Shown here piece by piece: positions 19,357 through 27,605 of a DNA stretch of 64,000 bases (the first letter of the stretch is position 1; the number at the start of each line of letters is the position of its first letter). Origin of the DNA: Mycobacterium lacus (lineage in GTDB: Bacteria > Actinomycetota > Actinomycetes > Mycobacteriales > Mycobacteriaceae); assembly GCF_010731535.1 (NCBI RefSeq), contig NZ_AP022581.1, positions 3,481,952 through 3,545,951 of the forward strand, in the 5' to 3' direction. Below the pieces are notes generated by a model that worked only from the letters and a program-made list of their open reading frames with translations, did not search any database and had not been told where the DNA came from. Position numbers and translations under genes: made by a program.

Positions 19357-19491
19357 CGCCGCCAGCCGGCGACGACATTCAACGTGAGCGTCGCGGCTCA
19401 GGCGCGAATAGCGCCGCCAACCGGCGACGACATTCAACGTGAGCGTCGCGGCTCAGGCGCGAATAGCGCCGCCAGCCGGCGACCGTCAGAG
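19340..19491 (+). repeat. 55-bp tandem repeat, two full copies and a partial third
   Basis: Copies begin at 19340, 19395 and 19450. The unit starts GGCTMAGGCGCGAATAGCGC and continues with CCGGCGACGACATTCAACGT and GAGCGTCGC. Copies differ at only a couple of positions. The first copy encodes the last residues and the TAG stop of the Rv3311-like gene, so the array appears to have grown from that gene's 3' end. A diverged copy sits at about 20236-20300. Confidence 0.9.
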
Positions 19492-19647
19492 CCGTTCCAT
19501 CGCGCGCGCCGTGGAGGAGTCCTCGAGGAACGAGTAGCGCTTCGGACGGTACTGACGTGATTGTGGGCGGTTCCGGTGCACGGGCGAGAGGGCGCCGGCC
19601 TCGTCGTTGCGGGCCAGGGCGGAGACGATTCGGATCAGGTACTTCAT
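19486..19647 (-). CDS. Small hypothetical protein, 53 residues
   Basis: A 53-residue frame beginning MKYLIRIVSALARNDEAG and rich in Arg, with GAAGGGA 8 nt before the ATG at 19647. The composition (hydrophobic start, basic tail with PKRYSFLEDS) looks like a real small protein rather than a random frame. I do not recognise a family. It lies antisense to nothing and just beyond the tandem repeats. It might be a conserved mycobacterial micro-protein, or chance. Confidence 0.4.
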   Translation of the reverse strand: MKYLIRIVSALARNDEAGALSPVHRNRPQSRQYRPKRYSFLEDSSTARAMERL

Positions 19648-19659
19648 CGTCGCGTTCCC

Positions 19660-20059
19660 TTCAGAAAGTCGGTTCAAAAAGTGGATGTCCCAACTGTGCT
19701 ATTTGGCGTGGCCGCAACCATCGGTGAGAACGCGTAAATCGGCCCGGGAGGGGGTCGTACGTTTGCGGAGGCGCGCCGGGCGCATGTGCGCGATTTCGCT
19801 GAAAAATGCGGGTCGCGCTGCTCGATGCTGGTTAGCATGCCGAGCGGGATCGAGCTCACCACACGCTGCTCGGCGCTCCTGAGGTCCGCGAGGGTTGCGG
19901 GTCAGTAACGGTTCCCGGGGTCCGGCGTTGCCCGACCCCGGGTGAGGTGTTCAGTCTGCGCTGAGGGCGACGAAATCGCGGTCCGCGGCACGCTGGGCGC
20001 AGACTGGGCGTCCTGGATGCAGACTCGTGTGATCAGGCGCCCGGGAATCGACGGGCGGG
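19660..20059. other. Intergenic stretch without recognised gene
   Basis: About 400 bp between the small frame and a transposase tail. Base composition is less GC-biased than the flanks. No frame shows a known domain. It may be remains of the inserted element whose tail follows. Confidence 0.35.
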
Positions 20060-20232
20060 TCAGCCGGCCGCAATGCTGGCCGGTCCGGTGACACCGACGT
20101 GGCCGTGCAGTTTGCGCAGGTTGTGGCAGGTTGCCGGCAGTAGCCATTCGCCGTGGGGCTGATCGAGCCCGCGAAGCAAGAGTTGTTTGGCGTGTTGCCG
20201 GGTGCGCCTTTGGCCGAATACGGGTTCAAGGC
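20060..20232 (-). pseudogene. C-terminal remnant of a DDE transposase
   Basis: On the minus strand 56 codons read LEPVFGQRRTRQHAKQLLL, then EWLLPATCHNLRKLHGHVG and a stop. This is the typical tail of an IS1182/IS4-like DDE transposase, including the catalytic Glu region EPVFGQ and the terminal HNLRKLH. Nothing upstream continues the frame: it is cut at about 20232, right where a diverged 55-bp repeat copy starts. Only the tail survived. Confidence 0.7.
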
Positions 20233-20235
20233 TGG

Positions 20236-20300
20236 CGAACTAAGGCGCGAATTGCGCCGCCGGCCGGCGGGTGTCGCGGCCAAGGCGCAAATAGCACTCG
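20236..20300 (+). repeat. Diverged copy of the 55-bp repeat
   Basis: Reads CTAAGGCGCGAATTGCGCCG, then CCGGCGGGTGTCGCGGC and a second partial start AAGGCGCAAATAGC. It aligns with the tandem array at 19340-19491 but lacks the ACATTCAACGT part. It borders the transposase tail. Confidence 0.6.
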
Positions 20301-20316
20301 GGTGAAGAGGCGCCGG

Positions 20317-20907
20317 TCAGGGCTCGAGCAGGACCTGCGGGTCGAAGGAAGCGGCGAACGGCTCGGTGATCTCGAATGTTTGGCCGGACAAGGCTTTTGC
20401 GTGCGCGACATAGCGGTCGCCGTCGAGGCGCAACATCTCGACCAGTGACTCGTCGCGAAGGATTTCCACACGCATGAAGTAGGGGATGCCCAGCCGCGCA
20501 CATGTGGCTGGCTTGTCGATGCGATCGCGACGGCGTGAAGATCGTGAAACTATTTCGACCGGGCACAGCACCTGGTCGTGCTCGAACCAGGTCTGGTCAC
20601 GAACTGGTGTCTTCAGAATGATCAGGTCAGGTTCGATCCAGCCCTTGGGGTCGGTGCGCAGGTTCAGCGCGGAATACACTGCGTATCCAGCGGCACGTGC
20701 GCCGGCATCCAACTCGAACACCAGCCGAACCGCTGCCCAGCTGTTCGCGCTGCCCTCGCGCGGGCTCATGACCAGCCTCCCCTCCTCGGCCTCGTAGCGC
20801 ACCGGTGGCATGCCGTCGATCGGCAGGTAACGAGCAGCCAGCTCGACCGTCCACAGGCCGTCGAGGTCGATGAGCGGATCAAACGGGCGGGGAATCGTTG
20901 CCGCCAT
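20317..20907 (-). CDS. Uma2-family (DUF820) putative nuclease
   Basis: 196 residues. The Uma2/DUF820 PD-(D/E)xK-like core is visible: EGRLVMSPREG, WIEPDLIIL (Asp of the core), CPVEIVSRSSRRRDRIDKP (Glu and basic residues) and LGIPYFMRVE. Family members are widespread in cyanobacteria and actinobacteria, are predicted endonucleases, and often sit beside mobile DNA. No cellular role is established. The ATG at 20907 follows GGGAGG by 5 nt, so I prefer it to the GTG at 20913. It lies in the accessory stretch between a transposase tail and an unknown gene, which suggests recent acquisition. Confidence 0.8.
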   Translation of the reverse strand: MAATIPRPFDPLIDLDGLWTVELAARYLPIDGMPPVRYEAEEGRLVMSPREGSANSWAAVRLVFELDAGARAAGYAVYSALNLRTDPKGWIEPDLIILKTPVRDQTWFEHDQVLCPVEIVSRSSRRRDRIDKPATCARLGIPYFMRVEILRDESLVEMLRLDGDRYVAHAKALSGQTFEITEPFAASFDPQVLLEP

Positions 20908-20973
20908 GACCACCTCCCTTCGTCGTTACATGCTACGGCCGGTCAAGCGGAGACAGCGGTGGTAGCCACCGAT

Positions 20974-21477
20974 TTACGGCTCGAACAAGCCGCCCTGCGT
21001 GGCGGTGTCGGTGAGTTTGCGAGCCCATGCCCGGATGGCGGCGTCGGGGTCGTGTTCGGCGAGAACCCGCGCTCGATCGGCCATGCCCCAGCCGACCAGC
21101 TTCTCGAGTGCGGCCGTCCGCGGCGACTCGTGGCCGCAACGCAGCGCGGCATCCACGATCACGCCGCTTGGTCCGGGGCGAGATGGTCGCACCGCTCGAA
21201 CCGCGCCCGTCACGACGGGCTCGATCGGCACATCTGCGGGCGTGGCGCGCCTTCGCACGAGAACGCGGGTGACGGCCCAGGATCGCAGCGGCGGCCATCC
21301 GTGTCGATGCGCGGCGGCGGGCGTGTTCGGATCGACGCGCACCGTCCATGGTGGTCGGGCACCGCCGAGATCGAACTCCAACTGGCCGAGCGGCCGGCCA
21401 GGGGCGCGGTCAGCTTCACCCGGGCGGCGCTCGCGACCTAGCCGTGACATCGAGCGAACACCGTAAGCTGCGGCCAC
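20974..21477 (-). CDS. Hypothetical protein, 167 residues
   Basis: Arg- and Pro-rich N-terminal half, then a more ordered C-terminal half with VDAALRCGHESPRTAALEKL and AIRAWARKLTDTATQGG. The C-terminal half is likely alpha-helical. I recognise no domain, signal peptide or membrane segment. The true start may be later than 21477, for example at the Met at about residue 10. It lies directly beyond the add fragment and 67 bp upstream of the Uma2 gene on the same strand. It may be a remnant of a longer protein. Confidence 0.45.
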   Translation of the reverse strand: MAAAYGVRSMSRLGRERRPGEADRAPGRPLGQLEFDLGGARPPWTVRVDPNTPAAAHRHGWPPLRSWAVTRVLVRRRATPADVPIEPVVTGAVRAVRPSRPGPSGVIVDAALRCGHESPRTAALEKLVGWGMADRARVLAEHDPDAAIRAWARKLTDTATQGGLFEP

Positions 21478-21480
21478 CGG

Positions 21481-21625
21481 CTAGCCGATCAGCGCTGCGA
21501 ACCGCGGCTTGATCACCTCGTCGATGATCACCAGCCGCTCACCGAACGCAACGAACGCCGACTTCACCGCATCGATGGCGACGCGTTCGAGATCACTGCA
21601 GCCGTAGCCGAATGTCTGCGCAGTC
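21481..21625 (-). pseudogene. Duplicated 3' fragment of add (adenosine deaminase)
   Basis: About 46 codons read [20 protein letters not shown] and then [18 protein letters not shown]. The intact add gene ends [20 protein letters not shown] and then [18 protein letters not shown]. The match starts abruptly and nothing of the upstream add sequence remains. With the intact add 3' end at 23773, this copy brackets the PE_PGRS gene. Confidence 0.85.
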
Positions 21626-21776
21626 ACCGGAACCCGGCCCGGGCCAACAGATCGAATGAGTAGTAAAACCACGGTGGCGCAATTGGTTTCAACAACATCA
21701 CGTGTTCTCGGCGGCGGCCACCGATCGCGGCAGCTGGCCCCCGGCGCCGCGCGGGCGCGGACGGCTGACGGGGCGG

Positions 21777-23699
21777 TCAGCCGGGTTGGCCGTCGGTGCC
21801 GGCGATGCCTGGGCTGCCGTCGAGGCCGTCGCTGCCGGGGTTGCCATTGCTCGAGGTTCCGCCCATGCCGCCGGCGCCGGGGGTGCCGCCGCCACCGCCC
21901 TTGCCGCCGGCGCCGGGGGTGCCGCCGGTCCCGGCGGTGCCCGCGCTGCCAAGCAGGAGCCCTCCGGCCCCGCCCGCGCCGCCCGCACCCCCGGCGGCAC
22001 CGTTACCCCCGGCGGCGCCGTTGCCGCCATTGCCGCCGTGACCGCCGGCACCGCCGAAGGCCGACGGACCGCTAACAGCGCTGCCGCCGTTACCGCCCTT
22101 GCCGCCGGCTGCCCCAGCCCCGCCAACACCGCCGCTGCCGCCGGCACCGGCGTTGCCGCCGTCACCGCCGTTGCCGATTAAGGAGGCGGCGCCACCGTGA
22201 CCCCCAGCCCCGCCCGCACCGCCGCTGCCGCCAGTACCAAACGCGCTGCCGCCGTCGCCGCCATCACCGCCGACACCGCCACGGGCGCTGGCCCCTTGCG
22301 AGATGACATCGGGGCCGCCATCCCCTCCGGCGCCCGCGGCCCCACCTGAGGCGCCGGCCCCGCCGGCACCACCCGCGCCACCGTTGCCGCCGGCCCCGCC
22401 GTTGCCAAGCCACCTCCCGCCCGCGCCCCCGTCACCACCGGCGCCCCCGGCGGCACCATTACCACCGGAAGCAACACTGGCAGCGCCGTCGCCGCCGGAA
22501 CCCCCGGCACCACCGTGGTTGGTAACGCTGCCGGTCGCGGTGCTTGCAAAGGCGCTACCACCCTTGCCGCCGTCACCGCCCGCACTGCCGGGGGCGGCGC
22601 CGCTGCTCCCGTTGCCGCCGTCACCGCCCACCGCGTCACCTTTGCTGCTAACCAAGGCCTGGCCGCCGTTGCCCCCGTTGCCGCCGGCACCGCCGGCACC
22701 CGCGATACCGCCGTTGCCGCCGTTGCCCCCGGTGGCGGTGCCTAAACTAAAGACCTCCGCCCTGCCGCCGTCGCCGCCGTCGCCGCCGGTCGGGGTGGTG
22801 CCCGTGACGGAGGTGCCGTCGCCGCCGTCGCCGCCATTGCCACCGGTTGCAGTCCCCGTTACGGCTACGTCAGCGCCCCTGCTGCCCGCGGGCGCCGCGG
22901 CGCCAGGGGTGGGGTTGACGCCGTCCGCTCCGGCGAGGCCAGCGCCGCCGTGGCCGCCCGCCCCGCCGTCGCCGATCAGGCCGATCGCGGGGCCGCCGTC
23001 GCCGCCGCGCCCGCCGACGCCGCCGTTGACGCCGGCCACGCCGAACCCGCCGAACCCGCCGGCCCCGCCGTTGCCGTACACCATCGCGCCGGTGCCGCCG
23101 TGACCGCCGGCCCCGCCGGCGCCGCCGTTGCCGCCGTTGCCGCCGTTGCCGAACAGCCACGCCGAACCCCCGGCGCCGCCGGCCGCGCCAGGCCCGCCGG
23201 CCCCGCCGTTGCCGCCGTTGCCGATCAACCCCGCCTGCCCGCCGGCCCCGCCGGGCTGGCCGGCCCCACCGGCCGCGCCGTTACCGCCGTTGCCGTACAG
23301 CAGCCCACCGGCCCCGCCGGCCTGCCCGGGCAGCGTGCCGTCGGCGCCGTTGCCGATCAGCGGGCGGCCCACCAACGCCTGGGTGGGCGCGTTGACCGCG
23401 GCAAGCAGCTGGTCCCGCGCGGCGGCCTCAGCGCTCTGGTACGAACTCGCCCCGGCGGTCACGGCGCGGACGAACTCCTGGTGAAACGCCGCCGCCTGCG
23501 CGCTGAGGGCTTGATAGCTCTGGGCGTACCCGCCGAACAGCCCCGCGACCGCCGTCGAGACCTCGTCGGCGGCCGCCGCCAATAGCTCCGTCGTGGGAGC
23601 CGCGGCGGTTGCGTTGGCCGTGCTGAGTGCCGACCCAATCCCCGCCAAGTCCGTTGCCGCCGCCGCCAACATCTCCGGCGCCACGATCACAAACGACAT
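21777..23699 (-). CDS. PE_PGRS family protein
   Basis: 640 residues. Residues 1 to about 95 are a PE domain: [20 protein letters not shown], then [20 protein letters not shown] and [26 protein letters not shown] linker follows (about 115-125). The rest is Gly/Ala-rich PGRS repeat (GGAGG, GGNGG), interrupted by short unique patches. The start at 23699 follows GGGAGG by 5 nt. PE_PGRS proteins are surface-exposed or secreted through ESX-5 and are linked to host interaction; this one's role is unknown. As far as I recall, no PE_PGRS lies next to add in M. tuberculosis. It is framed by two copies of the add 3' end. Confidence 0.92.
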   Translation of the reverse strand: MSFVIVAPEMLAAAATDLAGIGSALSTANATAAAPTTELLAAAADEVSTAVAGLFGGYAQSYQALSAQAAAFHQEFVRAVTAGASSYQSAEAAARDQLLAAVNAPTQALVGRPLIGNGADGTLPGQAGGAGGLLYGNGGNGAAGGAGQPGGAGGQAGLIGNGGNGGAGGPGAAGGAGGSAWLFGNGGNGGNGGAGGAGGHGGTGAMVYGNGGAGGFGGFGVAGVNGGVGGRGGDGGPAIGLIGDGGAGGHGGAGLAGADGVNPTPGAAAPAGSRGADVAVTGTATGGNGGDGGDGTSVTGTTPTGGDGGDGGRAEVFSLGTATGGNGGNGGIAGAGGAGGNGGNGGQALVSSKGDAVGGDGGNGSSGAAPGSAGGDGGKGGSAFASTATGSVTNHGGAGGSGGDGAASVASGGNGAAGGAGGDGGAGGRWLGNGGAGGNGGAGGAGGAGASGGAAGAGGDGGPDVISQGASARGGVGGDGGDGGSAFGTGGSGGAGGAGGHGGAASLIGNGGDGGNAGAGGSGGVGGAGAAGGKGGNGGSAVSGPSAFGGAGGHGGNGGNGAAGGNGAAGGAGGAGGAGGLLLGSAGTAGTGGTPGAGGKGGGGGTPGAGGMGGTSSNGNPGSDGLDGSPGIAGTDGQPG

Positions 23700-23772
23700 G
23701 AGCACCTCCCAGCACGCGTGCACTCGACTAGCAGAGGCTACCGCGATCCGGGCGGGGGATCAGGGGTTCCCG

Positions 23773-24861
23773 TTAGCCGATCAGCACCGCGAACCGCGGC
23801 TTGATCACCTCGTCGATGATCGCCAGCCGCTCATCGAACGCAATGAACGCCGACTTCATCGCATTGATCGTGAAGCGCTCCAAGTCGCTCCAGCCGTAGC
23901 CGAACGCCTCCACCAGGCGGTGCATTTCGCGGCTCATCGACGTGTCGCTCATCAGCCGGTTGTCGGTGTTGACGGTCACCCGGAACCGGGCCCGGGCCAG
24001 CAGGTCGAACGGGTGCTCGGCGATGCTGCCGACCACGCCGGAATGCACGTTGGAGCTGGGGCACAACTCCAAGGGGATTCGCTTGTCCCGCAAGATGGAT
24101 GCCAGCCGGCCCAGCTTGAAGCCGCCGCGGTCGTCGACGCCAACATCGTCGACGATGCGCACCCCGTGACCCAGCCGGTCGGCACCGCAGAACGCGATGG
24201 CCTCGTGGATGGACGGCAGCCCGAATGCCTCGCCGGCATGAATCGTGAAGCGCGCGTTGTTATTTCGCATGTATTCGAAGGCGTCCAGGTGCCGGGACGG
24301 CGGATAGCCGGCCTCCGCGCCGGCGATGTCGAACCCGACCACCCCCTTGTCCCGGAACCGGATCGCTAGCTCGGCGATCTCGCGCGATAACGCGGCGTGC
24401 CGCATCGCGGTGACCAGGCAGCGCACGGTGATCCGACGGCCATCCGCCGCACAGGCCTTCTCACCATCGGCGAAACCCGCCAACACGGCATCGACCACCT
24501 CGTCGAACGACAATCCGCGCGCGATGTGCAGCTCCGGCGCGAACCGCACCTCGGCATATACCACGGAGTCGGCCGCCAGGTCCTCCACGCACTCAAAGGC
24601 GACCCGGTGCAGCGCCTCGGGCGTCTGCATCACCGCCACGGTGTGCGAGAACGGCTCGAGGTAGCGCTCCAGCGAGCCGCGGTACGACGTGGCGTGAAAC
24701 CAGGCCGCCAGCGCGTCGACGTCGGTGGCGGGCAGGCCGTCGTAACCGACCTGGCCGGCGATGTCGAGCACGGTGGCTGGGCGCAGCCCGCCGTCGAGGT
24801 GGTCGTGCAGCAGGGCCTTGGGCGCTTGCCTGATTGTCTCCAGCGTCGGCGCACCCGTCAT
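23773..24861 (-). CDS. add: Adenosine deaminase
   Basis: 362 residues, close to Rv3313c. Deaminates adenosine and deoxyadenosine to inosine. Zinc and catalytic motifs: LLHDHLDGG near the start (two His), FTIHAGE (His and Glu), DRLGHGVRI (His) and VTVNTDN (Asp pair). The ATG at 24861 overlaps the deoA stop by 4 nt (ATGA). Last gene of the cdd-deoA-add operon; its product feeds DeoD, encoded about 9 kb away. Confidence 0.93.
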   Translation of the reverse strand: MTGAPTLETIRQAPKALLHDHLDGGLRPATVLDIAGQVGYDGLPATDVDALAAWFHATSYRGSLERYLEPFSHTVAVMQTPEALHRVAFECVEDLAADSVVYAEVRFAPELHIARGLSFDEVVDAVLAGFADGEKACAADGRRITVRCLVTAMRHAALSREIAELAIRFRDKGVVGFDIAGAEAGYPPSRHLDAFEYMRNNNARFTIHAGEAFGLPSIHEAIAFCGADRLGHGVRIVDDVGVDDRGGFKLGRLASILRDKRIPLELCPSSNVHSGVVGSIAEHPFDLLARARFRVTVNTDNRLMSDTSMSREMHRLVEAFGYGWSDLERFTINAMKSAFIAFDERLAIIDEVIKPRFAVLIG

Positions 24862-26159
24862 CGGAGGATCCGCTCGACGATCAGCGGCCTTGGCTCGGGC
24901 GGCGTGTCGTCGACGCTCCAGGCGCCGTCCAGCTCGGCCATCGCGGCGCCGAAGCGTTCCGGGGTGTCGGTGTAGAGGGTGAACAACCGCTCGCCGGCCG
25001 CCACGGGCTCCCCGGGGCGACGGTGAATCCTGACACCGGCGCCGGGCTGAATTCGGTCGCCCGGGCGGGATCTGCCCGCGCCGAGCCGCCATGCGGTCAG
25101 CCCCACTGCCATCGCGTCGATAGTGGCCATTGTTCCGCTCCGATCGGCGATCACGGTCTCTGAATGCGCACCGATCGGCAACGGTACCGACAAGTCACCG
25201 CCCTGCGCGGCCACCAACCGGCGGAATCGGTCCATCGCGGTACCGTCGGCCAGCGTCTGCGCGGGGTCGCGGCCGTCGATGCCGGCCAGCTCGAGCATCT
25301 CGGTGGCCAGCCGCAGCGTCAGCTCCACCACGTCGGGTGGCCCGCCGCCGGCGAGCACCTCGCACGCCTCGGCGACCTCGAGCGCGTTGCCGACGGTCGC
25401 GCCCAGGGGGCAGTTCATGTCCGTCAGTAGCGCGTGGGTGGGCACCCCATGCGCCGCGCCCAACTCGACCATCGTGCGCGCCAGTTCGCGGCACCGCGCC
25501 TCCGACTCCAGCAGCGCCCCGGCACCGACCTTCACGTCGAGCACCAGCGCGCCGATCCCCTCGGCCAGCTTCTTGCTCATCACCGAGCTGGCGATCAACG
25601 GCAGGGACTCGACCGTCGCGGTGATATCGCGCAGCGCGTACAGCTTCTTATCGGCCGGCGCCAGCTGACCGGCGGCGAAGATCGCCGCGCCGAGGTCGCA
25701 CAGTTGCTCGCGCACCCGCTGACTGGACAGCTCCACGGTGAAGCCCGCGATGGATTCCAGCTTGTCCAGGGTGCCGCCGGTATGCCCCAGCCCGCGGCCG
25801 GAAGCCTTGGGCACGGCAGCGCCACACGCGGCGACGACGGGCACCAACACCAGCGTGGTCTTGTCCCCCACCCCGCCGGTCGAGTGCTTGCCCACAATAG
25901 GTAGTGGCCTACCGTGGACGCGCAGATCGGTGAAATCCATCCGTTCACCCGAGGCCAGCATCGCCGACGTCCACCTGGCGATCTCGCCGCCGTCCATGCC
26001 GCGAAAAAAGATCGCCATCACTAGCGCCGCCATCTGTTCGTCGGCGACCCGGCCGTCGGTGTAGGCGGCGATGATCCAGTCGATGGCGGCATCGGACAAC
26101 CGGCCGCCGTCCCGTTTGGTCCGGATCACCGTCGGCGCGTCGAATCCGATGTCGGTCAA
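24858..26159 (-). CDS. deoA: Thymidine phosphorylase
   Basis: 433 residues. Converts thymidine and deoxyuridine with phosphate to base and deoxyribose 1-phosphate. Signatures are the N-terminal [13 protein letters not shown], the phosphate-binding [12 protein letters not shown], and [19 protein letters not shown]. The start is a TTG at 26159 overlapping the cdd stop as TTGA; it also restores the family N-terminus ([16 protein letters not shown]). Upstream open frame is a shadow of cdd. Equivalent to Rv3314c. Confidence 0.92.
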   Translation of the reverse strand: MTDIGFDAPTVIRTKRDGGRLSDAAIDWIIAAYTDGRVADEQMAALVMAIFFRGMDGGEIARWTSAMLASGERMDFTDLRVHGRPLPIVGKHSTGGVGDKTTLVLVPVVAACGAAVPKASGRGLGHTGGTLDKLESIAGFTVELSSQRVREQLCDLGAAIFAAGQLAPADKKLYALRDITATVESLPLIASSVMSKKLAEGIGALVLDVKVGAGALLESEARCRELARTMVELGAAHGVPTHALLTDMNCPLGATVGNALEVAEACEVLAGGGPPDVVELTLRLATEMLELAGIDGRDPAQTLADGTAMDRFRRLVAAQGGDLSVPLPIGAHSETVIADRSGTMATIDAMAVGLTAWRLGAGRSRPGDRIQPGAGVRIHRRPGEPVAAGERLFTLYTDTPERFGAAMAELDGAWSVDDTPPEPRPLIVERILR

Positions 26160-26557
26160 GGACGTTCCCGGGAGAGGTCCCCGGCATCGAAGGGGTCGGG
26201 CAGCAGTTCGCCGAGCCGGCGGGTCCCGGCCGGATGGTCGATCAGCATCCCGGGTCCGCCATGCTCCAGCAGCAGCTGACGACATCGTCCGCACGGCATC
26301 AGCACAGACCCACGCCCGTCGACACACGACAGCGCGCGCAGTCGGCCGCCGCCGGTCGAATGCAGGGCACACACCACCCCGCACTCCGCGCACAGGCTCA
26401 GGCCGTACGACGCGTTCTCGACATTGCACCCGGTGACCACGCGGCCGTCGTCGACCAGCGCGGCCGCGCCCACTCCGAACCGCGAATACGGCGCATAGGC
26501 GCCAGCGGCTGCATGGATTGCCTTGTCCCGCAGCACATTCCAATCAACCAACAGCAT
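26156..26557 (-). CDS. cdd: Cytidine deaminase
   Basis: 133 residues, same as Rv3315c. Deaminates cytidine and deoxycytidine to uridine. Zinc site: CAE in GLSLCAECGVV (Cys and catalytic Glu) and PCGRC in LMPCGRCRQ. NVENASYG binds the ribose. First gene of the salvage operon, divergent from sdhC; a GAGG element lies about 8 nt before the ATG. Confidence 0.93.
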   Translation of the reverse strand: MLLVDWNVLRDKAIHAAAGAYAPYSRFGVGAAALVDDGRVVTGCNVENASYGLSLCAECGVVCALHSTGGGRLRALSCVDGRGSVLMPCGRCRQLLLEHGGPGMLIDHPAGTRRLGELLPDPFDAGDLSRERP

Positions 26558-26698
26558 TACGTTACCTCGCTTACGCCTCGGCAACTCCGACAGCAACCCT
26601 AACGCGCACTGCGACACAGGTGCGTGTATCTCCCTGTTGACCACCGCGGGCAACCTGGCCACGTTAAGCTCGATTGCCCGGCTAGAGCTGCGAAGGCG

Positions 26699-27133
26699 GT
26701 GAGGAGAACGGCGACAACCGCGGATCCGACGACAGTCACGAGAAAAGTCAGCAAGCGGCGACCACCTCGGACCCTGTATCGGGGCGATCCCGGCATGTGG
26801 TCCTGGGTGTTGCACCGCATCACCGGCGCCACGATCTTCTTCTTCCTGTTCGTGCACGTCCTGGACACCGCCCTGGTGCGGGTAAGCCCCCAGGCCTACA
26901 ACTCGGTGATGGCGAGCTACAAAACCCCGATCGTCGGCTTGATGGAATTCGGGCTGGTGGTCGCGGTGTCCTACCACGCCCTGAACGGCGTCCGGATCAT
27001 CTTGATCGACTTCTGGTCGCAGGGACCGCGCCATCAGCGGTTGATGTTGTGGGTCGTCGGCATCGTGTGGCTGCTGATCCTGGTGCCCGCGGCGGTGGTG
27101 CTGGGCATCCACATGTGGGAGCACTTCAGATGA
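26699..27133 (+). CDS. sdhC: Succinate dehydrogenase cytochrome b subunit
   Basis: Membrane anchor of complex II with three membrane helices (about 55-75, 85-107 and 115-138 of a 144-residue form). The segment WSWVLHRITGATIFFFLFVH carries the Arg/Ser quinone-site residues and a heme-ligand His candidate. The start is uncertain. The GTG at 26699 gives a 144-residue form with a basic leader; the ATG at 26795 gives the 112-residue form annotated for Rv3316. The RPPRTLYRGDPGMWSWV segment is conserved in other actinobacterial SdhC as I remember them, so I favour the long form. Overlaps sdhD by ATGA. Confidence 0.85.
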   Translation: MRRTATTADPTTVTRKVSKRRPPRTLYRGDPGMWSWVLHRITGATIFFFLFVHVLDTALVRVSPQAYNSVMASYKTPIVGLMEFGLVVAVSYHALNGVRIILIDFWSQGPRHQRLMLWVVGIVWLLILVPAAVVLGIHMWEHFR

Positions 27134-27594
27134 GCATCCCCGACGTTCAGCTCAGGGGTCAGCGAGCACCCGTGCTACAGCGCAGCTTCGACCGGCCCGC
27201 CAGCCTGGACAATCCGCGTTCCCCGCGCCGGCGCGCCGGCATGCCCAACTTCGAGAAGTTTGCCTGGTTGTTCATGCGGTTTTCCGGTGTCGTGCTGGTG
27301 TTTTTGGCACTGGGACACTTGTTCGTCGGACTGATGTGGGAAAACGGCGTCTATCGCATCGATTTCAACTACGTGGCGCAGCGCTGGTCGTCGCCGTTCT
27401 GGCAGACCTGGGACCTGCTGTTGTTGTGGCTGGCGCAGCTGCACGGCGGCAACGGCCTGCGCACCATCATCGACGACTACAGCCGCAAGGATTCCACCCG
27501 ATTCTGGCTCAACGCACTGCTGGCGTTGTCGATGGCGTTCACGCTCGTGCTGGGAAGTTACGTGCTGCTGACGTTCGACGCGAACATCTCCTGA
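27130..27594 (+). CDS. sdhD: Succinate dehydrogenase membrane anchor subunit
   Basis: 154 residues with three predicted membrane helices (about 50-70, 90-112 and 125-148) after a basic N-terminus. FMRFSGVVLVFLALGHLFV in the first helix contains the Arg/Ser and His expected for quinone and heme binding. Partner of SdhC. Starts within the sdhC stop (ATGA). Equivalent to Rv3317. Confidence 0.88.
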   Translation: MSIPDVQLRGQRAPVLQRSFDRPASLDNPRSPRRRAGMPNFEKFAWLFMRFSGVVLVFLALGHLFVGLMWENGVYRIDFNYVAQRWSSPFWQTWDLLLLWLAQLHGGNGLRTIIDDYSRKDSTRFWLNALLALSMAFTLVLGSYVLLTFDANIS

Positions 27595-27605
27595 GAGGCG
27601 ACCGG

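Noticed and set aside
19340..19491. MIRU-type interspersed repeat as identified class
   Set aside because: Unit length (55 bp) is in range for VNTRs but the sequence does not match the MIRU consensus as I remember it, so I left it as an unclassified tandem repeat.
22303..23585. Proline-rich plus-strand frames opposite the PE_PGRS
   Set aside because: PGRS GGC/GCC repeats read as Pro/Ala runs on the other strand; no start signals.
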